From Pseudolactococcus chungangensis CAU 28 = DSM 22330 (GTDB lineage: Bacteria; Bacillota; Bacilli; Lactobacillales; Streptococcaceae): 64,000 bases of DNA. Both the position numbers and the translations under genes were made by a program. The stretch is from NCBI RefSeq assembly GCF_002441885.1, contig NZ_JXJT01000004.1, positions 49,158 to 113,157 on the forward strand. Direction: 5' to 3'. Below are positions 18,558 to 29,004 of this stretch, piece after piece; positions within the stretch are counted from its first letter, which is position 1; each line of letters starts with the position of its first letter. The notes beneath the pieces are model-generated. The model was not told the DNA's origin, searched no databases, and was given only the letters and a program-made list of their open reading frames with translations.

Positions 18558-19314
18558 TGATATCTGTAATTTTTTGACCCTTTGTTTCATCCGCCAAGAT
18601 GTTTTCAAAGGCTGGAATAGCAACATCTGGATATTTTTGGTGGAAGGCAGTGCTCACGATGCGATAAGCAAGACGGGCATTGCGTGACAAAATCGGACCG
18701 TGGAAGTAGGAGCCGAAAACATTTTTATAAGTCATGCCTTCTGTGCCATCTTCATTGTTATTACCTTGACCGATAATCACACGTCCAAGTGGTTTTTGGT
18801 TTTCAGCCAAGAATGTGCGGCCTTGGTGATTTTCAAAGCCATAGTATGTTTCGTCAAACTCATCATTATGAATTTCAATGTCACCAATAAAGCGGTTGTT
18901 TTCTTGGTTCAAAGTATAGTGGTCCATAGCAGAAATGCCGTCAATCTTGCGGCCACTCGCCTCAATATAATATTTGCCGAGGAATTGGAAACCGCCACAA
19001 ATGGCTAACATAGTGCCATCATTTTCGATAAATCTTTTGATTTCAACTGCTTTTGTCGGTAAATCTTGACTGACGATAAATTGCTCGTAGTCCTGACCGC
19101 CACCGAAAAAGACCAGGTCATAGTCGTCAGCGTTAAAGTCATCTTCAAGTGAGACAATGTCGAAAGTCATGCGGGCGCCTAATTTTTCACCGACATATTT
19201 GAGCATGAGGATATTACCATTGTCACCATAGGTGTTCATGAGATCCCCATAGAGATGAGCGACACGTAGGTCATAGGGGAAATCACCTTCAGATTTAATA
19301 GACGTATAGGTCAT
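18538..19314 (-). CDS. gatD: Lipid II isoglutaminyl synthase, glutaminase subunit GatD
   Basis: Class I glutamine amidotransferase delivering ammonia to MurT for amidation of D-Glu in lipid II. Catalytic Cys is in [14 protein letters not shown], His in FENHQGRTF; the start carries [15 protein letters not shown], a GatD signature. 258 residues. Overlaps murT by 4 bases, as in staphylococci and streptococci. Confidence 0.94.
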   Translation of the reverse strand: MTYTSIKSEGDFPYDLRVAHLYGDLMNTYGDNGNILMLKYVGEKLGARMTFDIVSLEDDFNADDYDLVFFGGGQDYEQFIVSQDLPTKAVEIKRFIENDGTMLAICGGFQFLGKYYIEASGRKIDGISAMDHYTLNQENNRFIGDIEIHNDEFDETYYGFENHQGRTFLAENQKPLGRVIIGQGNNNEDGTEGMTYKNVFGSYFHGPILSRNARLAYRIVSTAFHQKYPDVAIPAFENILADETKGQKITDIKRKVEK

Positions 19315-20657
19315 TTCATTTCTCCATTCACATAGTGGCGATTGGCCAGTATCTCTCGCATTTCAAGCATAGCTGTATAAGTAGCCAAGATATAGACGTG
19401 TTCACTGTCCTGTTGTTCAATGAGGTCAAGCACATCAGCGAGTTTTTCGCTCTCCGTAATTTTATCAGGATTAAATCCTGAAACACGAATGCGGCGTGCC
19501 ATCTCAGTATGTCTAACGCCACCCGTAATCACACTGGTAACATCTAAGTCATGAATCGTCTCGAAATTCGCATCCCAAATCCAGCTGGTATCAATACCAT
19601 CCGCATAATTAGCATTCAGCAAAGCCACTAAAGCGAAAGGATAGGGTGCTAGTTTCATCATGTCTAAGACTTGATTGGCACCCACTGGGTTTTTAATGAG
19701 GACAAGCGTACATTTTTTATCGCCAACGTTGAAGCTTTCCTGACGACCAAAGACAGCATGAGAATTGTTAAAGCCTTGCGTAATCAGAGAAGATTCAAGA
19801 CCGAAAAACTCAGCAACTGATACCGCTGCAAGGGCGTTGTAGATATTGTAGAGACCACCCACATTGATATGATAAGTCGCACCATCAATCACAAATTCAG
19901 ATGTCGTATTGGTAATAGTCGTTAACTCTGTCAAGCGATAATCGAGTTCGGGACGGTGGAAACCACAGTTCTGACAGATGTAATCACCTAGATTGGCATA
20001 GGTGTTCATCGTGTAATCTAGGATATGGTAACAGTTGGGGCAGACAATGCCTTCAGTATTATAATGTGCGCGCTTAGGCGCATGATGCTCGTGGTCAAAG
20101 CCATAATACTTAACAGGGTTAATCAAGTCTTTCGAATTAAAAAGTGGGCTATCGCCATTCAGAAGGACAGTCGCATTGGGCGCTTTAGCGGCCCCCTTAA
20201 TAATGAAGTCGTAGGTCGTGTAGATTTCACCATAACGATCCATCTGATCGCGGAAAATGTTAGTGAAAACAAAGAGGCTCGGTGTGATGTATTCAGTCAC
20301 AGCAGGTAGGCTAGCCTCGTCAATCTCAAGCACGGCGATATTTTTACCCGTTTTGTTTCGCTTGGCAGACAGGAAAGTCGACACAATACCGGTGATCATG
20401 TTAGCGCCTGTCGTGTTGGTCGCGATTTGACCAAAGGCATTTTCTAAAATCCCCACGGTCAGTGCAGTTGTGAGAGTCTTGCCGTTAGTGCCGGTCACGA
20501 CGACGATCTCATAATCACGCGCAATCGTGTCTAGGATTTTAGGATCAATTTTGAGCGCCAAACGACCTGGGAAAGTCGACCCACGCTTGAAAAATTTTTG
20601 AAGTATAAATTGGCTAGATTTTCCGGAGAAAACCGCTAAACTAGATTTAAATGTCAT
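19311..20657 (-). CDS. murT: Lipid II isoglutaminyl synthase, Mur-ligase subunit MurT
   Basis: ATP-dependent partner of GatD that activates the D-Glu carboxylate of lipid II. 448 residues with the Mur ligase ATP site [24 protein letters not shown], and an inserted four-Cys zinc ribbon (CPNC ... CQNC, about residues 205-230) characteristic of MurT, then the C-terminal DUF1727-like domain. The ATG is preceded by a -10 box rather than a ribosome site. Confidence 0.95.
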   Translation of the reverse strand: MTFKSSLAVFSGKSSQFILQKFFKRGSTFPGRLALKIDPKILDTIARDYEIVVVTGTNGKTLTTALTVGILENAFGQIATNTTGANMITGIVSTFLSAKRNKTGKNIAVLEIDEASLPAVTEYITPSLFVFTNIFRDQMDRYGEIYTTYDFIIKGAAKAPNATVLLNGDSPLFNSKDLINPVKYYGFDHEHHAPKRAHYNTEGIVCPNCYHILDYTMNTYANLGDYICQNCGFHRPELDYRLTELTTITNTTSEFVIDGATYHINVGGLYNIYNALAAVSVAEFFGLESSLITQGFNNSHAVFGRQESFNVGDKKCTLVLIKNPVGANQVLDMMKLAPYPFALVALLNANYADGIDTSWIWDANFETIHDLDVTSVITGGVRHTEMARRIRVSGFNPDKITESEKLADVLDLIEQQDSEHVYILATYTAMLEMREILANRHYVNGEMK

Positions 20658-20672
20658 GACACTATTTTACCA
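20658..20672 (-). promoter_or_regulatory. Extended -10 promoter 6 nt before the murT ATG (leaderless candidate)
   Basis: Minus-strand TGGTAAAAT (20672-20664), then AGTGTC, then ATG. A divergent extended -10 (TGTTAAAAT, 20680-20688) on the plus strand serves the next gene. Confidence 0.55.
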
Positions 20673-20706
20673 CATTTTGTGTTAAAATTTGAGTGGAGGT
20701 ATCATC

Positions 20707-21582
20707 ATGACAGAAATTAAGAAAATTGGTTTTATCGGTTTGGGCGTAATGGGGCACGCTATCACAGCTAACCTCATCGCTGACGGCTACGAGCTCTACC
20801 TTTATAATCGCACAGCCTCAAAAGCAGACGATTTGGTAGCCAATGGTGCTAGCTATTTGCCAACACCACGCCAAGTTGCAGCAGCAAGCGACCTGATCAT
20901 GACGATGGTAGGTTACCCAACAGATGTAGAAGAAGTTTACTTTGATGAAGCAACAGGTATTTTCTCAGGGATTTCAGCGAAAAAAATCTTAGTTGACATG
21001 ACAACCTCAACACCCACATTGGCTAAACAGATTGCTGAAAAAGCATCTGAACTAAATGTTTTGACATTAGATGCACCCGTTAGTGGTGGTGATATTGGTG
21101 CTAAAAATCGAGCATTGACAATTATGGCAGGTGGCGACCAAGCAGCTTTTGAGCAAGTTGCACCTATATTCGACAAAATCTCTAAAAAAGCACAATATTT
21201 TGGACCTGCAGGTAGCGGTCAACATGTTAAAATGGCCAATCAGATTGGGATTGCTGGCACCATGACTGCTATGTCAGAATTACTGGTCTATGCCAAAGCA
21301 GCAGATCTGGATTTGCCAGCAGTCGTTGAAACCTTGTTAGCTGGCGGTGCAAATACTTGGTCACTGGCGAATTATGGTCCTCGTATCTTAAAAGATGACT
21401 ATTCACCAGGCTTTTTTGTCAAACATTTTATCAAAGACTTGAAGATTGCCTTGGATGAATCGCAAAAAATGGGCTTAGACTTACCTGCAACACAAGGTGC
21501 CCTAGACTTATATGAAAAATTGGCAGACAAAGGATTTAGTGACGCAGGAACACAAGCTTTGATTAAGCTTTGGTGGGATTAA
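20707..21582 (+). CDS. NAD(P)-dependent beta-hydroxyacid dehydrogenase
   Basis: 291 residues of the 3-hydroxyisobutyrate / tartronate-semialdehyde reductase family. Rossmann motif GFIGLGVMGHAITANL, substrate loop DAPVSGGDIGAKN and catalytic Lys in GSGQHVKMANQ. The ATG at 20707 is chosen because GTGGAGG lies just upstream; a TTG 18 bases earlier overlaps that site. The exact substrate cannot be read from sequence. Confidence 0.88.
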   Translation: MTEIKKIGFIGLGVMGHAITANLIADGYELYLYNRTASKADDLVANGASYLPTPRQVAAASDLIMTMVGYPTDVEEVYFDEATGIFSGISAKKILVDMTTSTPTLAKQIAEKASELNVLTLDAPVSGGDIGAKNRALTIMAGGDQAAFEQVAPIFDKISKKAQYFGPAGSGQHVKMANQIGIAGTMTAMSELLVYAKAADLDLPAVVETLLAGGANTWSLANYGPRILKDDYSPGFFVKHFIKDLKIALDESQKMGLDLPATQGALDLYEKLADKGFSDAGTQALIKLWWD

Positions 21583-21613
21583 CACCTTTCAATTAATTGG
21601 AGTATTTTATGGT

Positions 21614-21637
21614 TTGACATATTTATAATTATGTCAA
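21614..21637. promoter_or_regulatory. Inverted repeat upstream of speG
   Basis: TTGACATA and TATGTCAA arms, 8-base AT centre, 45 bases upstream of the speG ATG. A likely operator overlapping the promoter region; the cognate regulator is not in view. Confidence 0.5.
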
Positions 21638-21681
21638 AACGGTAATTATATTTTAAAAAATAAAAAAAGGAGTAGCTATTT

Positions 21682-22179
21682 ATGCAAATCAGGCCCCTAG
21701 AAAGAAATGATTTACCCTTTATTCATCAACTCGATAATCATCAGAGCACAATGGCACTTTGGTTTGAAGAACCTTATGAATCCATTGACGAATTGAACAG
21801 TTTGTATGACAAACACATCCATGATATTAGTGAACGTCGTTTTGTTATTGATCTTGACGGTGAGTTTGCAGGTGTCATTGAATTAGTAGAGATTGATTAT
21901 ATTCATCGCACAACAGAAATTCAGATTATTGTTCGAAAAGCTTATCAAGGTAGAGGATTAGCGAAACAAGCTATTCGTAAGGGATTGAATTATGCTTTCA
22001 ATATGCTTAATATGCACAAAGTCTATCTTTATGTTGATGTTGATAATCAAGTTGGTATTCACATCTATGAGGGCGCTGGTTTTGTTCAAGAAGGCCGCTT
22101 ACGCCAGCACTTTTATGCCAATGGTAAGTATCATGATAGCTTGATTATGGGCATTTTTAGGGATGAAGTTAAAATTTAA
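21682..22179 (+). CDS. speG: Spermidine N-acetyltransferase SpeG
   Basis: Acetylates spermidine/spermine, lowering polyamine toxicity. The protein follows the SpeG pattern closely: RPLERNDLPFIHQLDNH, FEEPYESIDEL, LYDKHIHDISERRFV and the acetyl-CoA motif AYQGRGLAKQAI. 165 residues. AAAGGAG precedes the ATG. It matches the polyamine import operon found at the start of the window, though about 14 kb away. Confidence 0.9.
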   Translation: MQIRPLERNDLPFIHQLDNHQSTMALWFEEPYESIDELNSLYDKHIHDISERRFVIDLDGEFAGVIELVEIDYIHRTTEIQIIVRKAYQGRGLAKQAIRKGLNYAFNMLNMHKVYLYVDVDNQVGIHIYEGAGFVQEGRLRQHFYANGKYHDSLIMGIFRDEVKI

Positions 22180-22189
22180 AAATGATAGA

Positions 22190-22226
22190 ACCTCAAAGAG
22201 CAACTGTGCTCTTTGGGGTATTTTTT
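22190..22226 (+). terminator. Terminator after speG
   Basis: ACCTCAAAGAGCA/TGCTCTTTGGGGT stem (one wobble), 4-base loop, then a T-rich tail. Confidence 0.9.
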
Positions 22227-22349
22227 ATTTTGTGTTGTGAATCTAATCAGTTATTAATTTTATGATATAATATATCGGTAATCATGCTATAGCGAGACGA
22301 TATTGAATTGAAATTTTATTTTTAAATGAATTTAGAAAAGGAAGGTGTT

Positions 22350-22862
22350 ATGACTCAGATTACCTATAGAAAATTACGAATTGATGAAGCACAGTTATTT
22401 TGGAACATGATGACTGAGTTGGACAATGAAACAAAATTCATGATGTATGAACCTGGCGAGAGAACCAAAACATCGTCTGATATCAAGGCGATTGAAGATT
22501 TGATACAAAGTGCCATTGATAATGACAATTATTTGTTAGTTGCAGAAGTGAACCAGCAGATTGTTGGTTATATTTTAGCCTTGCGTGGCAAGCCTAATCG
22601 ACTTAAACATACCGCTTATATTGTAACAGGTATAAATAAAGACCACCGTCGAAAAGGCATTGGCAAAACTTTTTTTGCCTATCTAGATAAGTGGGCAAAA
22701 GATAACGATATTAAGCGACTTGAATTAACGGTCATCTGCACCAATATTGTAGCCAAACAATTATATGAGCAGAAAGGTTTTGTGGTAGAGGGGACAAAGA
22801 AAAATGCAATGTTGATTGATGGCAACTATGTTGATGAATTTTATATGGCTAAATTACTGTAA
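22350..22862 (+). CDS. GNAT family N-acetyltransferase
   Basis: 170 residues, with the acetyl-CoA loop KDHRRKGIGKTFFAYL and the C-terminal VAKQLYEQKGF typical of RimI/YhhY-like acetyltransferases. Start set at 22350 because AAGGAAGG sits just upstream; the in-frame ATG at 22326 lacks a site. Substrate unknown. A TATAAT at 22266-22271 is the probable -10. Confidence 0.85.
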   Translation: MTQITYRKLRIDEAQLFWNMMTELDNETKFMMYEPGERTKTSSDIKAIEDLIQSAIDNDNYLLVAEVNQQIVGYILALRGKPNRLKHTAYIVTGINKDHRRKGIGKTFFAYLDKWAKDNDIKRLELTVICTNIVAKQLYEQKGFVVEGTKKNAMLIDGNYVDEFYMAKLL

Positions 22863-23093
22863 CGTTTAAGTTACCACACCTCCTGAAAATAACTGAGAAA
22901 TATGGTAAAATTAGTATCGAGTACAGTGATACATTTTTATCATTTTTTAATGCCATAAACAAATTTTATTATAGCACGTGATAAACAAATAAGTTTGGGT
23001 TGGTGAGTTATTTTTTAAAAATTTTCACCCACAAAAATGAAAATTAGATAATACCAAGGCTGTCAAGCTTTGGCACACAAGGAGATAAAGAAA
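22863..23093. other. Noncoding gap before rbgA
   Basis: AT-rich, no ORF of note. It contains a weak hairpin GTAACGTTTAAGTTAC just after the GNAT gene and a GGTGA.../...TCACC inverted repeat around 23002-23030. No recognised RNA family. Confidence 0.4.
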
Positions 23094-23969
23094 ATGGTAG
23101 TAATCCAATGGTTCCCAGGGCATATGTCAAAAGCACGCAGGCAAGTTCAGGAAAATTTAAAACACGTTGATTTGGTGATGGAGTTGGTCGATGCTAGACT
23201 GCCTTTATCGAGCCGTAATCCTATGCTTGATAAAATTATCGGCACTAAGCCACGGCTTGTCATCATTAATAAAAAAGATTTAGGTGATGACCTAGAAATT
23301 CAAAAATGGGTGCATTATTTTGAAGCACAAGGCATTTTAGCGGTCAAAATCAATGCGAAAGAGCAGCAAACGGTTAAAAAATTAACCAAGGCTGCTAAAG
23401 AAGTTCTTGAAGAAAAAATCAAACGTGCCTCTGAGCGTGGTATTCAAAATAAAGCGATCAGAACCATGATTATCGGCATCCCTAACGTTGGTAAATCAAC
23501 CCTCATGAATCGTTTAGCAGGTAAAAAAATTGCCATCACAGGGAATAAACCAGGGGTTACCAAAGGACAACAGTGGCTAAAAACCAATGAAGAATTAGAA
23601 ATTCTTGACACACCAGGTATCCTGTGGCCTAAATTTGAGGATCAAAAAGTTGGCTTGAAACTAGCACTAACAGGGGCTATTAAAGATGACTTGATTCCAA
23701 AAGACGAGATTACGATTTTCGGTCTGGATTTCTTCAAAGCAAACTATCCAGATGAACTGCAACATCGTTTTAAATTAACAGATGATCAAATGAGCTTATC
23801 AGCTGTTGACTTAATTATCTTGTTGACTCAAAAATATGGTTTTCGAGATGATTACGACCGTTTTTACGACTTATTTATCAAAGATGTCCGTGATAGTAAG
23901 CTAGGAACATATACACTCGACCGTGTATCAGACCTTGACAAAGAGGATACACAAGATGACAACGATTAA
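23094..23969 (+). CDS. rbgA: Ribosome biogenesis GTPase RbgA (YlqF)
   Basis: Circularly permuted GTPase needed for late 50S assembly. Motif order is G4 (NKKD, near residue 60) before G1 (GIPNVGKST) and G3 (DTPG), plus the C-terminal RNA-binding helical domain. 291 residues. Start at ATG 23094, behind AAGGAG; an upstream TTG at 23070 is within the leader. The end overlaps rnhB by 14 bases. Confidence 0.95.
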   Translation: MVVIQWFPGHMSKARRQVQENLKHVDLVMELVDARLPLSSRNPMLDKIIGTKPRLVIINKKDLGDDLEIQKWVHYFEAQGILAVKINAKEQQTVKKLTKAAKEVLEEKIKRASERGIQNKAIRTMIIGIPNVGKSTLMNRLAGKKIAITGNKPGVTKGQQWLKTNEELEILDTPGILWPKFEDQKVGLKLALTGAIKDDLIPKDEITIFGLDFFKANYPDELQHRFKLTDDQMSLSAVDLIILLTQKYGFRDDYDRFYDLFIKDVRDSKLGTYTLDRVSDLDKEDTQDDND

Positions 23970-24726
23970 AGAAGTTAGCGAACTACTGAAGTCGGCCCAA
24001 ACACTATCAGATCCCCTATTTGAGCATTGGTCACAAGACACACGGCAAGGTGTCCAAAAGTTAATCAACAAACGGCAACGCGACATTCAAGCGGCACTTG
24101 ATGAAGCTGCACGACTTGATAACTTGCTAGCCTATGAACGACAACTCTACACCCAAAACATCTCGTTAATTGCGGGCATTGATGAAGTCGGTCGTGGTCC
24201 GTTAGCAGGTCCTGTTGTTACAGCAGCCGTTATTTTACCGGAGAATTGTAAAATCCCTGGTCTAAACGATAGCAAACAAATTCCCAAAGCACACCACCAA
24301 GTAGTTTATGACCGCGTCATGGCAGAGTCACTAGCAGTTGGCATTGGCATTATTGATAATCACAAGATTGATCAAGTTAATATCTATGAGGCGACTAAAT
24401 TGGCTATGTTACAGGCGATTGAGCATCTAAAGCTTAAGCCAGAACATTTGCTGATTGATGCCATGTCTTTGGATACTGACATCCCTCAAACTTCTCTGAT
24501 TAAAGGAGATGCTAAGTCCATGTCCATAGCAGCAGCATCAATTGTTGCTAAGGTGACGCGTGATAAAATTATGGGCGATTATGAGCAAAAATATCCTGGC
24601 TATGATTTTGCACACAATGCTGGTTACGGTACAAAAAAACATCTGGAAGGACTTGCTAAGCAAGGTTTCACAGATATTCATCGTCAATCTTTTGAACCAA
24701 TAAAATCAATGATTCATCATATTTAA
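23956..24726 (+). CDS. rnhB: Ribonuclease HII
   Basis: Removes ribonucleotides misincorporated in DNA and RNA primers. Active-site acidic residues in [16 protein letters not shown], the Asp in LLIDAMSL, and the substrate-sensing segment [21 protein letters not shown] (motif positions about 185-205). 256 residues, with a short N-terminal extension common in Firmicutes. Start 23956 is preferred over 23923 because GAGG lies upstream. The stop codon overlaps that of the convergent mscS-like gene. Confidence 0.95.
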   Translation: MTTIKEVSELLKSAQTLSDPLFEHWSQDTRQGVQKLINKRQRDIQAALDEAARLDNLLAYERQLYTQNISLIAGIDEVGRGPLAGPVVTAAVILPENCKIPGLNDSKQIPKAHHQVVYDRVMAESLAVGIGIIDNHKIDQVNIYEATKLAMLQAIEHLKLKPEHLLIDAMSLDTDIPQTSLIKGDAKSMSIAAASIVAKVTRDKIMGDYEQKYPGYDFAHNAGYGTKKHLEGLAKQGFTDIHRQSFEPIKSMIHHI

Positions 24727-25478
24727 TCATCTAAGCGATAGTATTGAGAGAGAATCTGAGCTTTCAGCTCAGAAATTTCAAGATATGGACCAGTCAGTTG
24801 AGACCGCAAATACACTTTTTCATCAACTATCTGAACACCTACAAATTCTGTGTTCGGATAGTTTTTGTTGACTTTTATCATCCGCTCCTTAACGTCTGCA
24901 ACATTTTCCGAGGTAACCGGTATGTCCAGGAAAATATAATGATCAAATCGTGAAAGATTGGCAAGTGCTGTAATATTTCGATTGGGTACAAAAACTAGAG
25001 CGCCCGCACCAGTTTTGAGGGTTAAAGAACGAATACCGATGACTGTGACGGTTCCTGTAATATCCAAATTTTTGAAATTGACGGTATCGCCGACATTGAC
25101 TTGGTGCTCAACGATAATGAAGAAACCATTGATGATATCTGTCATCAAATCTCGCCCAGCAAATCCAAGACCAACACCGATAATGCCAGCACCAGCAAGC
25201 AAACTTGCGACTGGTAGACCAAAGACACCTAAAATCGTGTAGATATAAAGAAAGACGGTAAGATACTGGAATACTGATAAGGTTAATCGAGAAAGTGTTA
25301 GAACGCGAGCACTATCAACAAGGTTAATGCGACTATAGTTATCAAATAAATGTTTGATAATTTTTCTTAAAATGCGGTAGAAAATGTAAAATAAGACACT
25401 TGCGATGATGATATAAATGATTTTTTCCACTGCAGTATCCAATAATTTTTCTAGATGTAAGTATTTCAAAATAGACAC
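24723..25478 (-). CDS. Small-conductance mechanosensitive channel family protein
   Basis: MscS-family channel, 251 residues. Two to three membrane helices in the first 100 residues, the pore-lining helix with Gly/Ala packing ([19 protein letters not shown]) and a cytoplasmic beta domain ([16 protein letters not shown]). Releases solutes on hypo-osmotic shock. The GTG at 25478 has no room for a ribosome site; a TTG at 25469 with GGAG 8 bases upstream may be the true start. Confidence 0.9.
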   Translation of the reverse strand: MSILKYLHLEKLLDTAVEKIIYIIIASVLFYIFYRILRKIIKHLFDNYSRINLVDSARVLTLSRLTLSVFQYLTVFLYIYTILGVFGLPVASLLAGAGIIGVGLGFAGRDLMTDIINGFFIIVEHQVNVGDTVNFKNLDITGTVTVIGIRSLTLKTGAGALVFVPNRNITALANLSRFDHYIFLDIPVTSENVADVKERMIKVNKNYPNTEFVGVQIVDEKVYLRSQLTGPYLEISELKAQILSQYYRLDD

Positions 25479-25489
25479 TCCAAATCAAT

Positions 25490-25504
25490 AATTTTCAGAA
25501 AATT
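25490..25504. promoter_or_regulatory. CodY box upstream of ilvE
   Basis: AATTTTCAGAAAATT matches the 15-bp CodY consensus AATTTTCWGAAAATT at every position. It lies 11 bases upstream of the ilvE -35 and between divergent genes. Confidence 0.85.
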
Positions 25505-25515
25505 GTAGTAAATTC

Positions 25516-25544
25516 TTGCAAAAATGTGCAAAAAGGACTAAAAT
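25516..25544 (+). promoter_or_regulatory. ilvE promoter
   Basis: TTGCAA (25516-25521), 17-base spacer, TAAAAT (25539-25544). Confidence 0.7.
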
Positions 25545-25614
25545 AAGTATAACAAATTTTTAGATAAGATGGGTTTCAGAAATCCATTATTGCTTGACAG
25601 ATGGAAGGTTGTTT

Positions 25615-26646
25615 ATGACGATTAATATTGATTGGGAAAATCTTGGTTTTGAATATATGAACTTGCCCTATCGCTTCATTGCCCATTTTAAAGATGGTCA
25701 ATGGGATGCGGGGAGTTTAACAGAAGATGCGACACTACATCTCTCTGAATCATCTCCTGCTTTACATTATGGCCAACAAGCCTTTGAAGGATTGAAAGCC
25801 TATCGAACAAAATCTGGTGAGATTCAATTGTTTCGCCCAGACCAGAACGCTGAACGCCTACAAAGAACTGCGCAACGTTTGTTAATGCCACAAGTACCGA
25901 CTGAGCTCTTTATCAATGCTGCTAAAGCAGTTGTTAAAGCTAACCATGCATATGTACCACCTTATGAAAGTGGTGGCAGTCTTTACTTACGTCCTCTCTT
26001 GATTGGCGTTGGTGATGTTATTGGCGTTCAACGTGCAAAAGAGTATATTTTTACTGTCTTTGCTATGCCGGTTGGTAATTATTTCAAAGGTGGATTAGCA
26101 CCAACTAAGTTTATCATCTCACGAGACTTTGACCGTGCTGCGCCGCATGGAACAGGGGCGGCAAAAGTAGGGGGTAACTATGCTGCCAGTCTTCTTCCAG
26201 GACAAGAAGCCCATGACGCAGGTTATTCTGATGTCATTTATTTGGACCCTTCGACCCATACAAAAATAGAAGAAGTTGGCTCAGCTAATTTCTTTGGCAT
26301 TACCAAAGATAATGAATTTGTGACACCGCTTAGTCCTTCAATTTTACCGTCAATTACCAAATACTCTCTGTTATATCTTGCAGAACATCGGTTGGGACTG
26401 AAAGCCTATGAGGGTGATGTTTATGTCGATGACCTTGAGAAATTTGCTGAGGCTGGAGCTTGTGGGACAGCAGCAGTGATTTCACCTATTGGTGGCATTC
26501 AAAACGGTGATGATTACCATGTTTTCTATAGTGAAACAGAAGTCGGACCAATTACTCACAAGCTTTATGACGAATTAGTGGGCATTCAAAAAGGTGATGT
26601 GGCAGCACCGGAAGGCTGGATTTATAAAGTTGATATTGATGCCTAA
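25615..26646 (+). CDS. ilvE: Branched-chain amino acid aminotransferase IlvE
   Basis: PLP enzyme transaminating Leu/Ile/Val and their keto acids, 343 residues, class IV aminotransferase fold. Substrate loop HYGQQAFEGLKAYR, PLP Lys in GAAKVGGNYAAS, and EVGSANFFGI. Start at ATG 25615 behind GGAAGG; a TTG 21 bases upstream is in the leader. A perfect CodY box and the following brnQ transporter fit branched-chain amino acid control. Confidence 0.96.
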   Translation: MTINIDWENLGFEYMNLPYRFIAHFKDGQWDAGSLTEDATLHLSESSPALHYGQQAFEGLKAYRTKSGEIQLFRPDQNAERLQRTAQRLLMPQVPTELFINAAKAVVKANHAYVPPYESGGSLYLRPLLIGVGDVIGVQRAKEYIFTVFAMPVGNYFKGGLAPTKFIISRDFDRAAPHGTGAAKVGGNYAASLLPGQEAHDAGYSDVIYLDPSTHTKIEEVGSANFFGITKDNEFVTPLSPSILPSITKYSLLYLAEHRLGLKAYEGDVYVDDLEKFAEAGACGTAAVISPIGGIQNGDDYHVFYSETEVGPITHKLYDELVGIQKGDVAAPEGWIYKVDIDA

Positions 26647-26663
26647 ATCATAAAACTCATATT

Positions 26664-26697
26664 AGTTTACATAATTAAAATTATGTAAACTTTTTTT
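26664..26697 (+). terminator. Terminator after ilvE
   Basis: Perfect 13-bp stem AGTTTACATAATT/AATTATGTAAACT, 2-base loop, seven T. Confidence 0.9.
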
Positions 26698-26804
26698 ATT
26701 TCCTAGAATAATAAGATTAGCTAACCTAGAGATTTAAGCCTATTGTAATTAAAACAACATTTTGCTATTCTATATAAGATACTATTATTTTAAAAGGGAG
26801 TTTT

Positions 26805-28154
26805 ATGGATAAGAAGCTAGGAATTAGTGATTATTTACTGATTGGTTCAATGTTATTTGGGTTATTTTTTGGTGCAGGAAATTTAATTTTTCCTGTACAT
26901 ATGGGACAAGAAGCAGGTTCTGCAATCTTCCAAGCTAATCTTGGCTTTTTGGTGACCGGTATTGGCTTGCCATTTTTAGGTATTATTGCGGTGGGTCTTT
27001 CTCAAAGTTCTGGTCTTTTTGATATGGCATCACGTATTAATCGCAAGTACGCTTATATTTTTACAACGCTATTATATTTAGTTATCGGTCCTTTTTTTGC
27101 TTTACCTCGTTTAGCAACAACTTCTTTTGAAGTAGGGCTGTCACCTTTTCTTTCAGACAATGCACAAAAACCTGTTTTAGCTCTTTTTAGTGTCTTATTC
27201 TTTTTTGCTGCTTGGTTCTTTTCTCGCAAGCCCTCAAAAATTTTAGATTATATCGGGAAATTTTTAAATCCTCTATTTCTGATTTTATTAGGATTTTTAC
27301 TTGTTGTTGCTTTTACACGTCCAATGGGTGGTATTAGTCAGGCAGTAGTCGGCAAGGCCTATCAATCTTCAGCTTTTATATCTGGATTTACCCAAGGGTA
27401 TAATACACTAGACGCGCTTGCGGCCTTGGCCTTTGGTATTATCATCGTCACGACCATTCGTCAACGTGGTGTGACAAATCCTAAGGTGATTGCGATTGAT
27501 ACCATCAAAGCAGGTGGGGTTAGTGTGCTACTCATGGGAATTATTTACACCTGTCTGTCTTACTTGGGGACGATGAGTCTTGGTAAATTCGCACTTAGTG
27601 AAAATGGTGGCATTGCACTGTCTCAAATTTCAAATTACTACTTGGGAACTTTTGGGACGATTATCTTGGCCTTAATCATTGTTATTGCTTGTTTGAAAAC
27701 AGCAGTTGGCTTGATTACAGCTTTTTCAGAAACATTTGTTGAGCTTTTCCCTCGATTTTCTTACCGTTTTTATGTGATTTTGGCTAGTGTGCTACCATGT
27801 TTGTTTGCGAATGTTGGGTTGACGAATTTGATTCAGATTTCAATTCCTGTCTTGATGTTCTTATATCCTCTTGCAATTACTTTAATTATTTTAGCTTTGT
27901 TTAGCCCGTTATTTCATCATTCTAAACGGGTATATCAAGTCACAACTGGCTTTACCTTTATTGCGGCAATATTTGATGGGCTTAACGCTATTCCGATGGG
28001 TGAACATCCAAATGTTTTAATGACAAATTTACTGGACTTTGCTAAACATACCATTCCTTTCTTTTCAATTGGCATGGGTTGGATTTTACCAGCAGCAATT
28101 GGGCTTGTTATTGGCTATATTTGGCAAGTAATAGAAAATAAAGTTACCAAATAA
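26805..28154 (+). CDS. brnQ: Branched-chain amino acid:cation symporter BrnQ
   Basis: LIVCS-family uptake carrier, 449 residues, about twelve membrane helices. Family landmarks are [20 protein letters not shown] at the start, [15 protein letters not shown], and [19 protein letters not shown] precedes the ATG. Own transcription unit, ended by the hairpin at 28161. Confidence 0.96.
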   Translation: MDKKLGISDYLLIGSMLFGLFFGAGNLIFPVHMGQEAGSAIFQANLGFLVTGIGLPFLGIIAVGLSQSSGLFDMASRINRKYAYIFTTLLYLVIGPFFALPRLATTSFEVGLSPFLSDNAQKPVLALFSVLFFFAAWFFSRKPSKILDYIGKFLNPLFLILLGFLLVVAFTRPMGGISQAVVGKAYQSSAFISGFTQGYNTLDALAALAFGIIIVTTIRQRGVTNPKVIAIDTIKAGGVSVLLMGIIYTCLSYLGTMSLGKFALSENGGIALSQISNYYLGTFGTIILALIIVIACLKTAVGLITAFSETFVELFPRFSYRFYVILASVLPCLFANVGLTNLIQISIPVLMFLYPLAITLIILALFSPLFHHSKRVYQVTTGFTFIAAIFDGLNAIPMGEHPNVLMTNLLDFAKHTIPFFSIGMGWILPAAIGLVIGYIWQVIENKVTK

Positions 28155-28160
28155 TTTTTA

Positions 28161-28204
28161 ATCAAAAAGTCACCTAAGCTACTAGACTTAGGTGACTTTT
28201 TGAT
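28161..28204. terminator. Bidirectional terminator, brnQ / dedA
   Basis: 18-bp perfect arms ATCAAAAAGTCACCTAAG and CTTAGGTGACTTTTTGAT with an 8-base loop; works on both strands between convergent genes. Confidence 0.92.
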
Positions 28205-28216
28205 ATTCATTTTATT

Positions 28217-28855
28217 TTAAGCTCTAGCACGCGTCATTGACTTGATGACGGTGATAAAGCTTGGTAGCAGGGTAACGAAAATGATAGCTAAAATGATAAC
28301 TGAGAAGTGTGTTTTCACAAATGGAATATTACCAAACAAATAGCCTGCTCCAGTTGCGATAAGCGACCAAGATAGGGCTGCGATAAAAGCGCGCTTAATG
28401 AAGTCACTTGCACTGAATTGGCTGATACCCGCTACAAATGGCACAAACGTGCGAATAATCGGAATGTATCGTCCAAGAATGATAGCAAGGGAGCCATTTT
28501 TTTCGAAATACAGTTCAGCCTCTTCGATATGTTTAGGTTTGATAAGTTTGCTGAAAAATTTATGATTAATCAGCTTGTAACCAGCCGTATGACCAATGAA
28601 AAAGTTACTTGTGTCACCTAGAAATGCCGCAAAGAAGAAGAGAATCAGGAAAATCCAGATATTAAACGGCATATCAGGATTAGCCGCTAAAGCACCCGCA
28701 GCGAAAAGTAAGCTATCGCCAGGTAAGAAAGGCATTACGACTGCAGCGGTCTCAACGAAAATGATGAGAAAGAGTAGTAAGTAGGTCCAGCTACCAACAG
28801 ATTGGGCCATTGTGTAAATATGTTGGTCGATATGTAAAATAAAATTAATGAGCAT
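28217..28855 (-). CDS. DedA/VTT-domain membrane protein
   Basis: 212 residues, about five membrane segments. DedA signatures PFLPGDSLLFAAGALA and LGRYIPIIRTFVPFVAGISQF with the conserved Arg residues. DedA proteins act as lipid scramblases or undecaprenyl-phosphate flippases in characterised cases; which applies here is not decidable. Confidence 0.92.
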   Translation of the reverse strand: MLINFILHIDQHIYTMAQSVGSWTYLLLFLIIFVETAAVVMPFLPGDSLLFAAGALAANPDMPFNIWIFLILFFFAAFLGDTSNFFIGHTAGYKLINHKFFSKLIKPKHIEEAELYFEKNGSLAIILGRYIPIIRTFVPFVAGISQFSASDFIKRAFIAALSWSLIATGAGYLFGNIPFVKTHFSVIILAIIFVTLLPSFITVIKSMTRARA

Positions 28856-29004
28856 AATGTGCTTTCTATTTTCAATTAAAAATTAGATGTTACTGATATC
28901 TACCTACCTGGTAGAAGTAGTAGAGGAGGATAAAATCTGCAGATAGTTTAAATTATAGCATTTTTTCAATATTTCGCAACCTAGAGCAGTCTGATATGCT
29001 TGAC

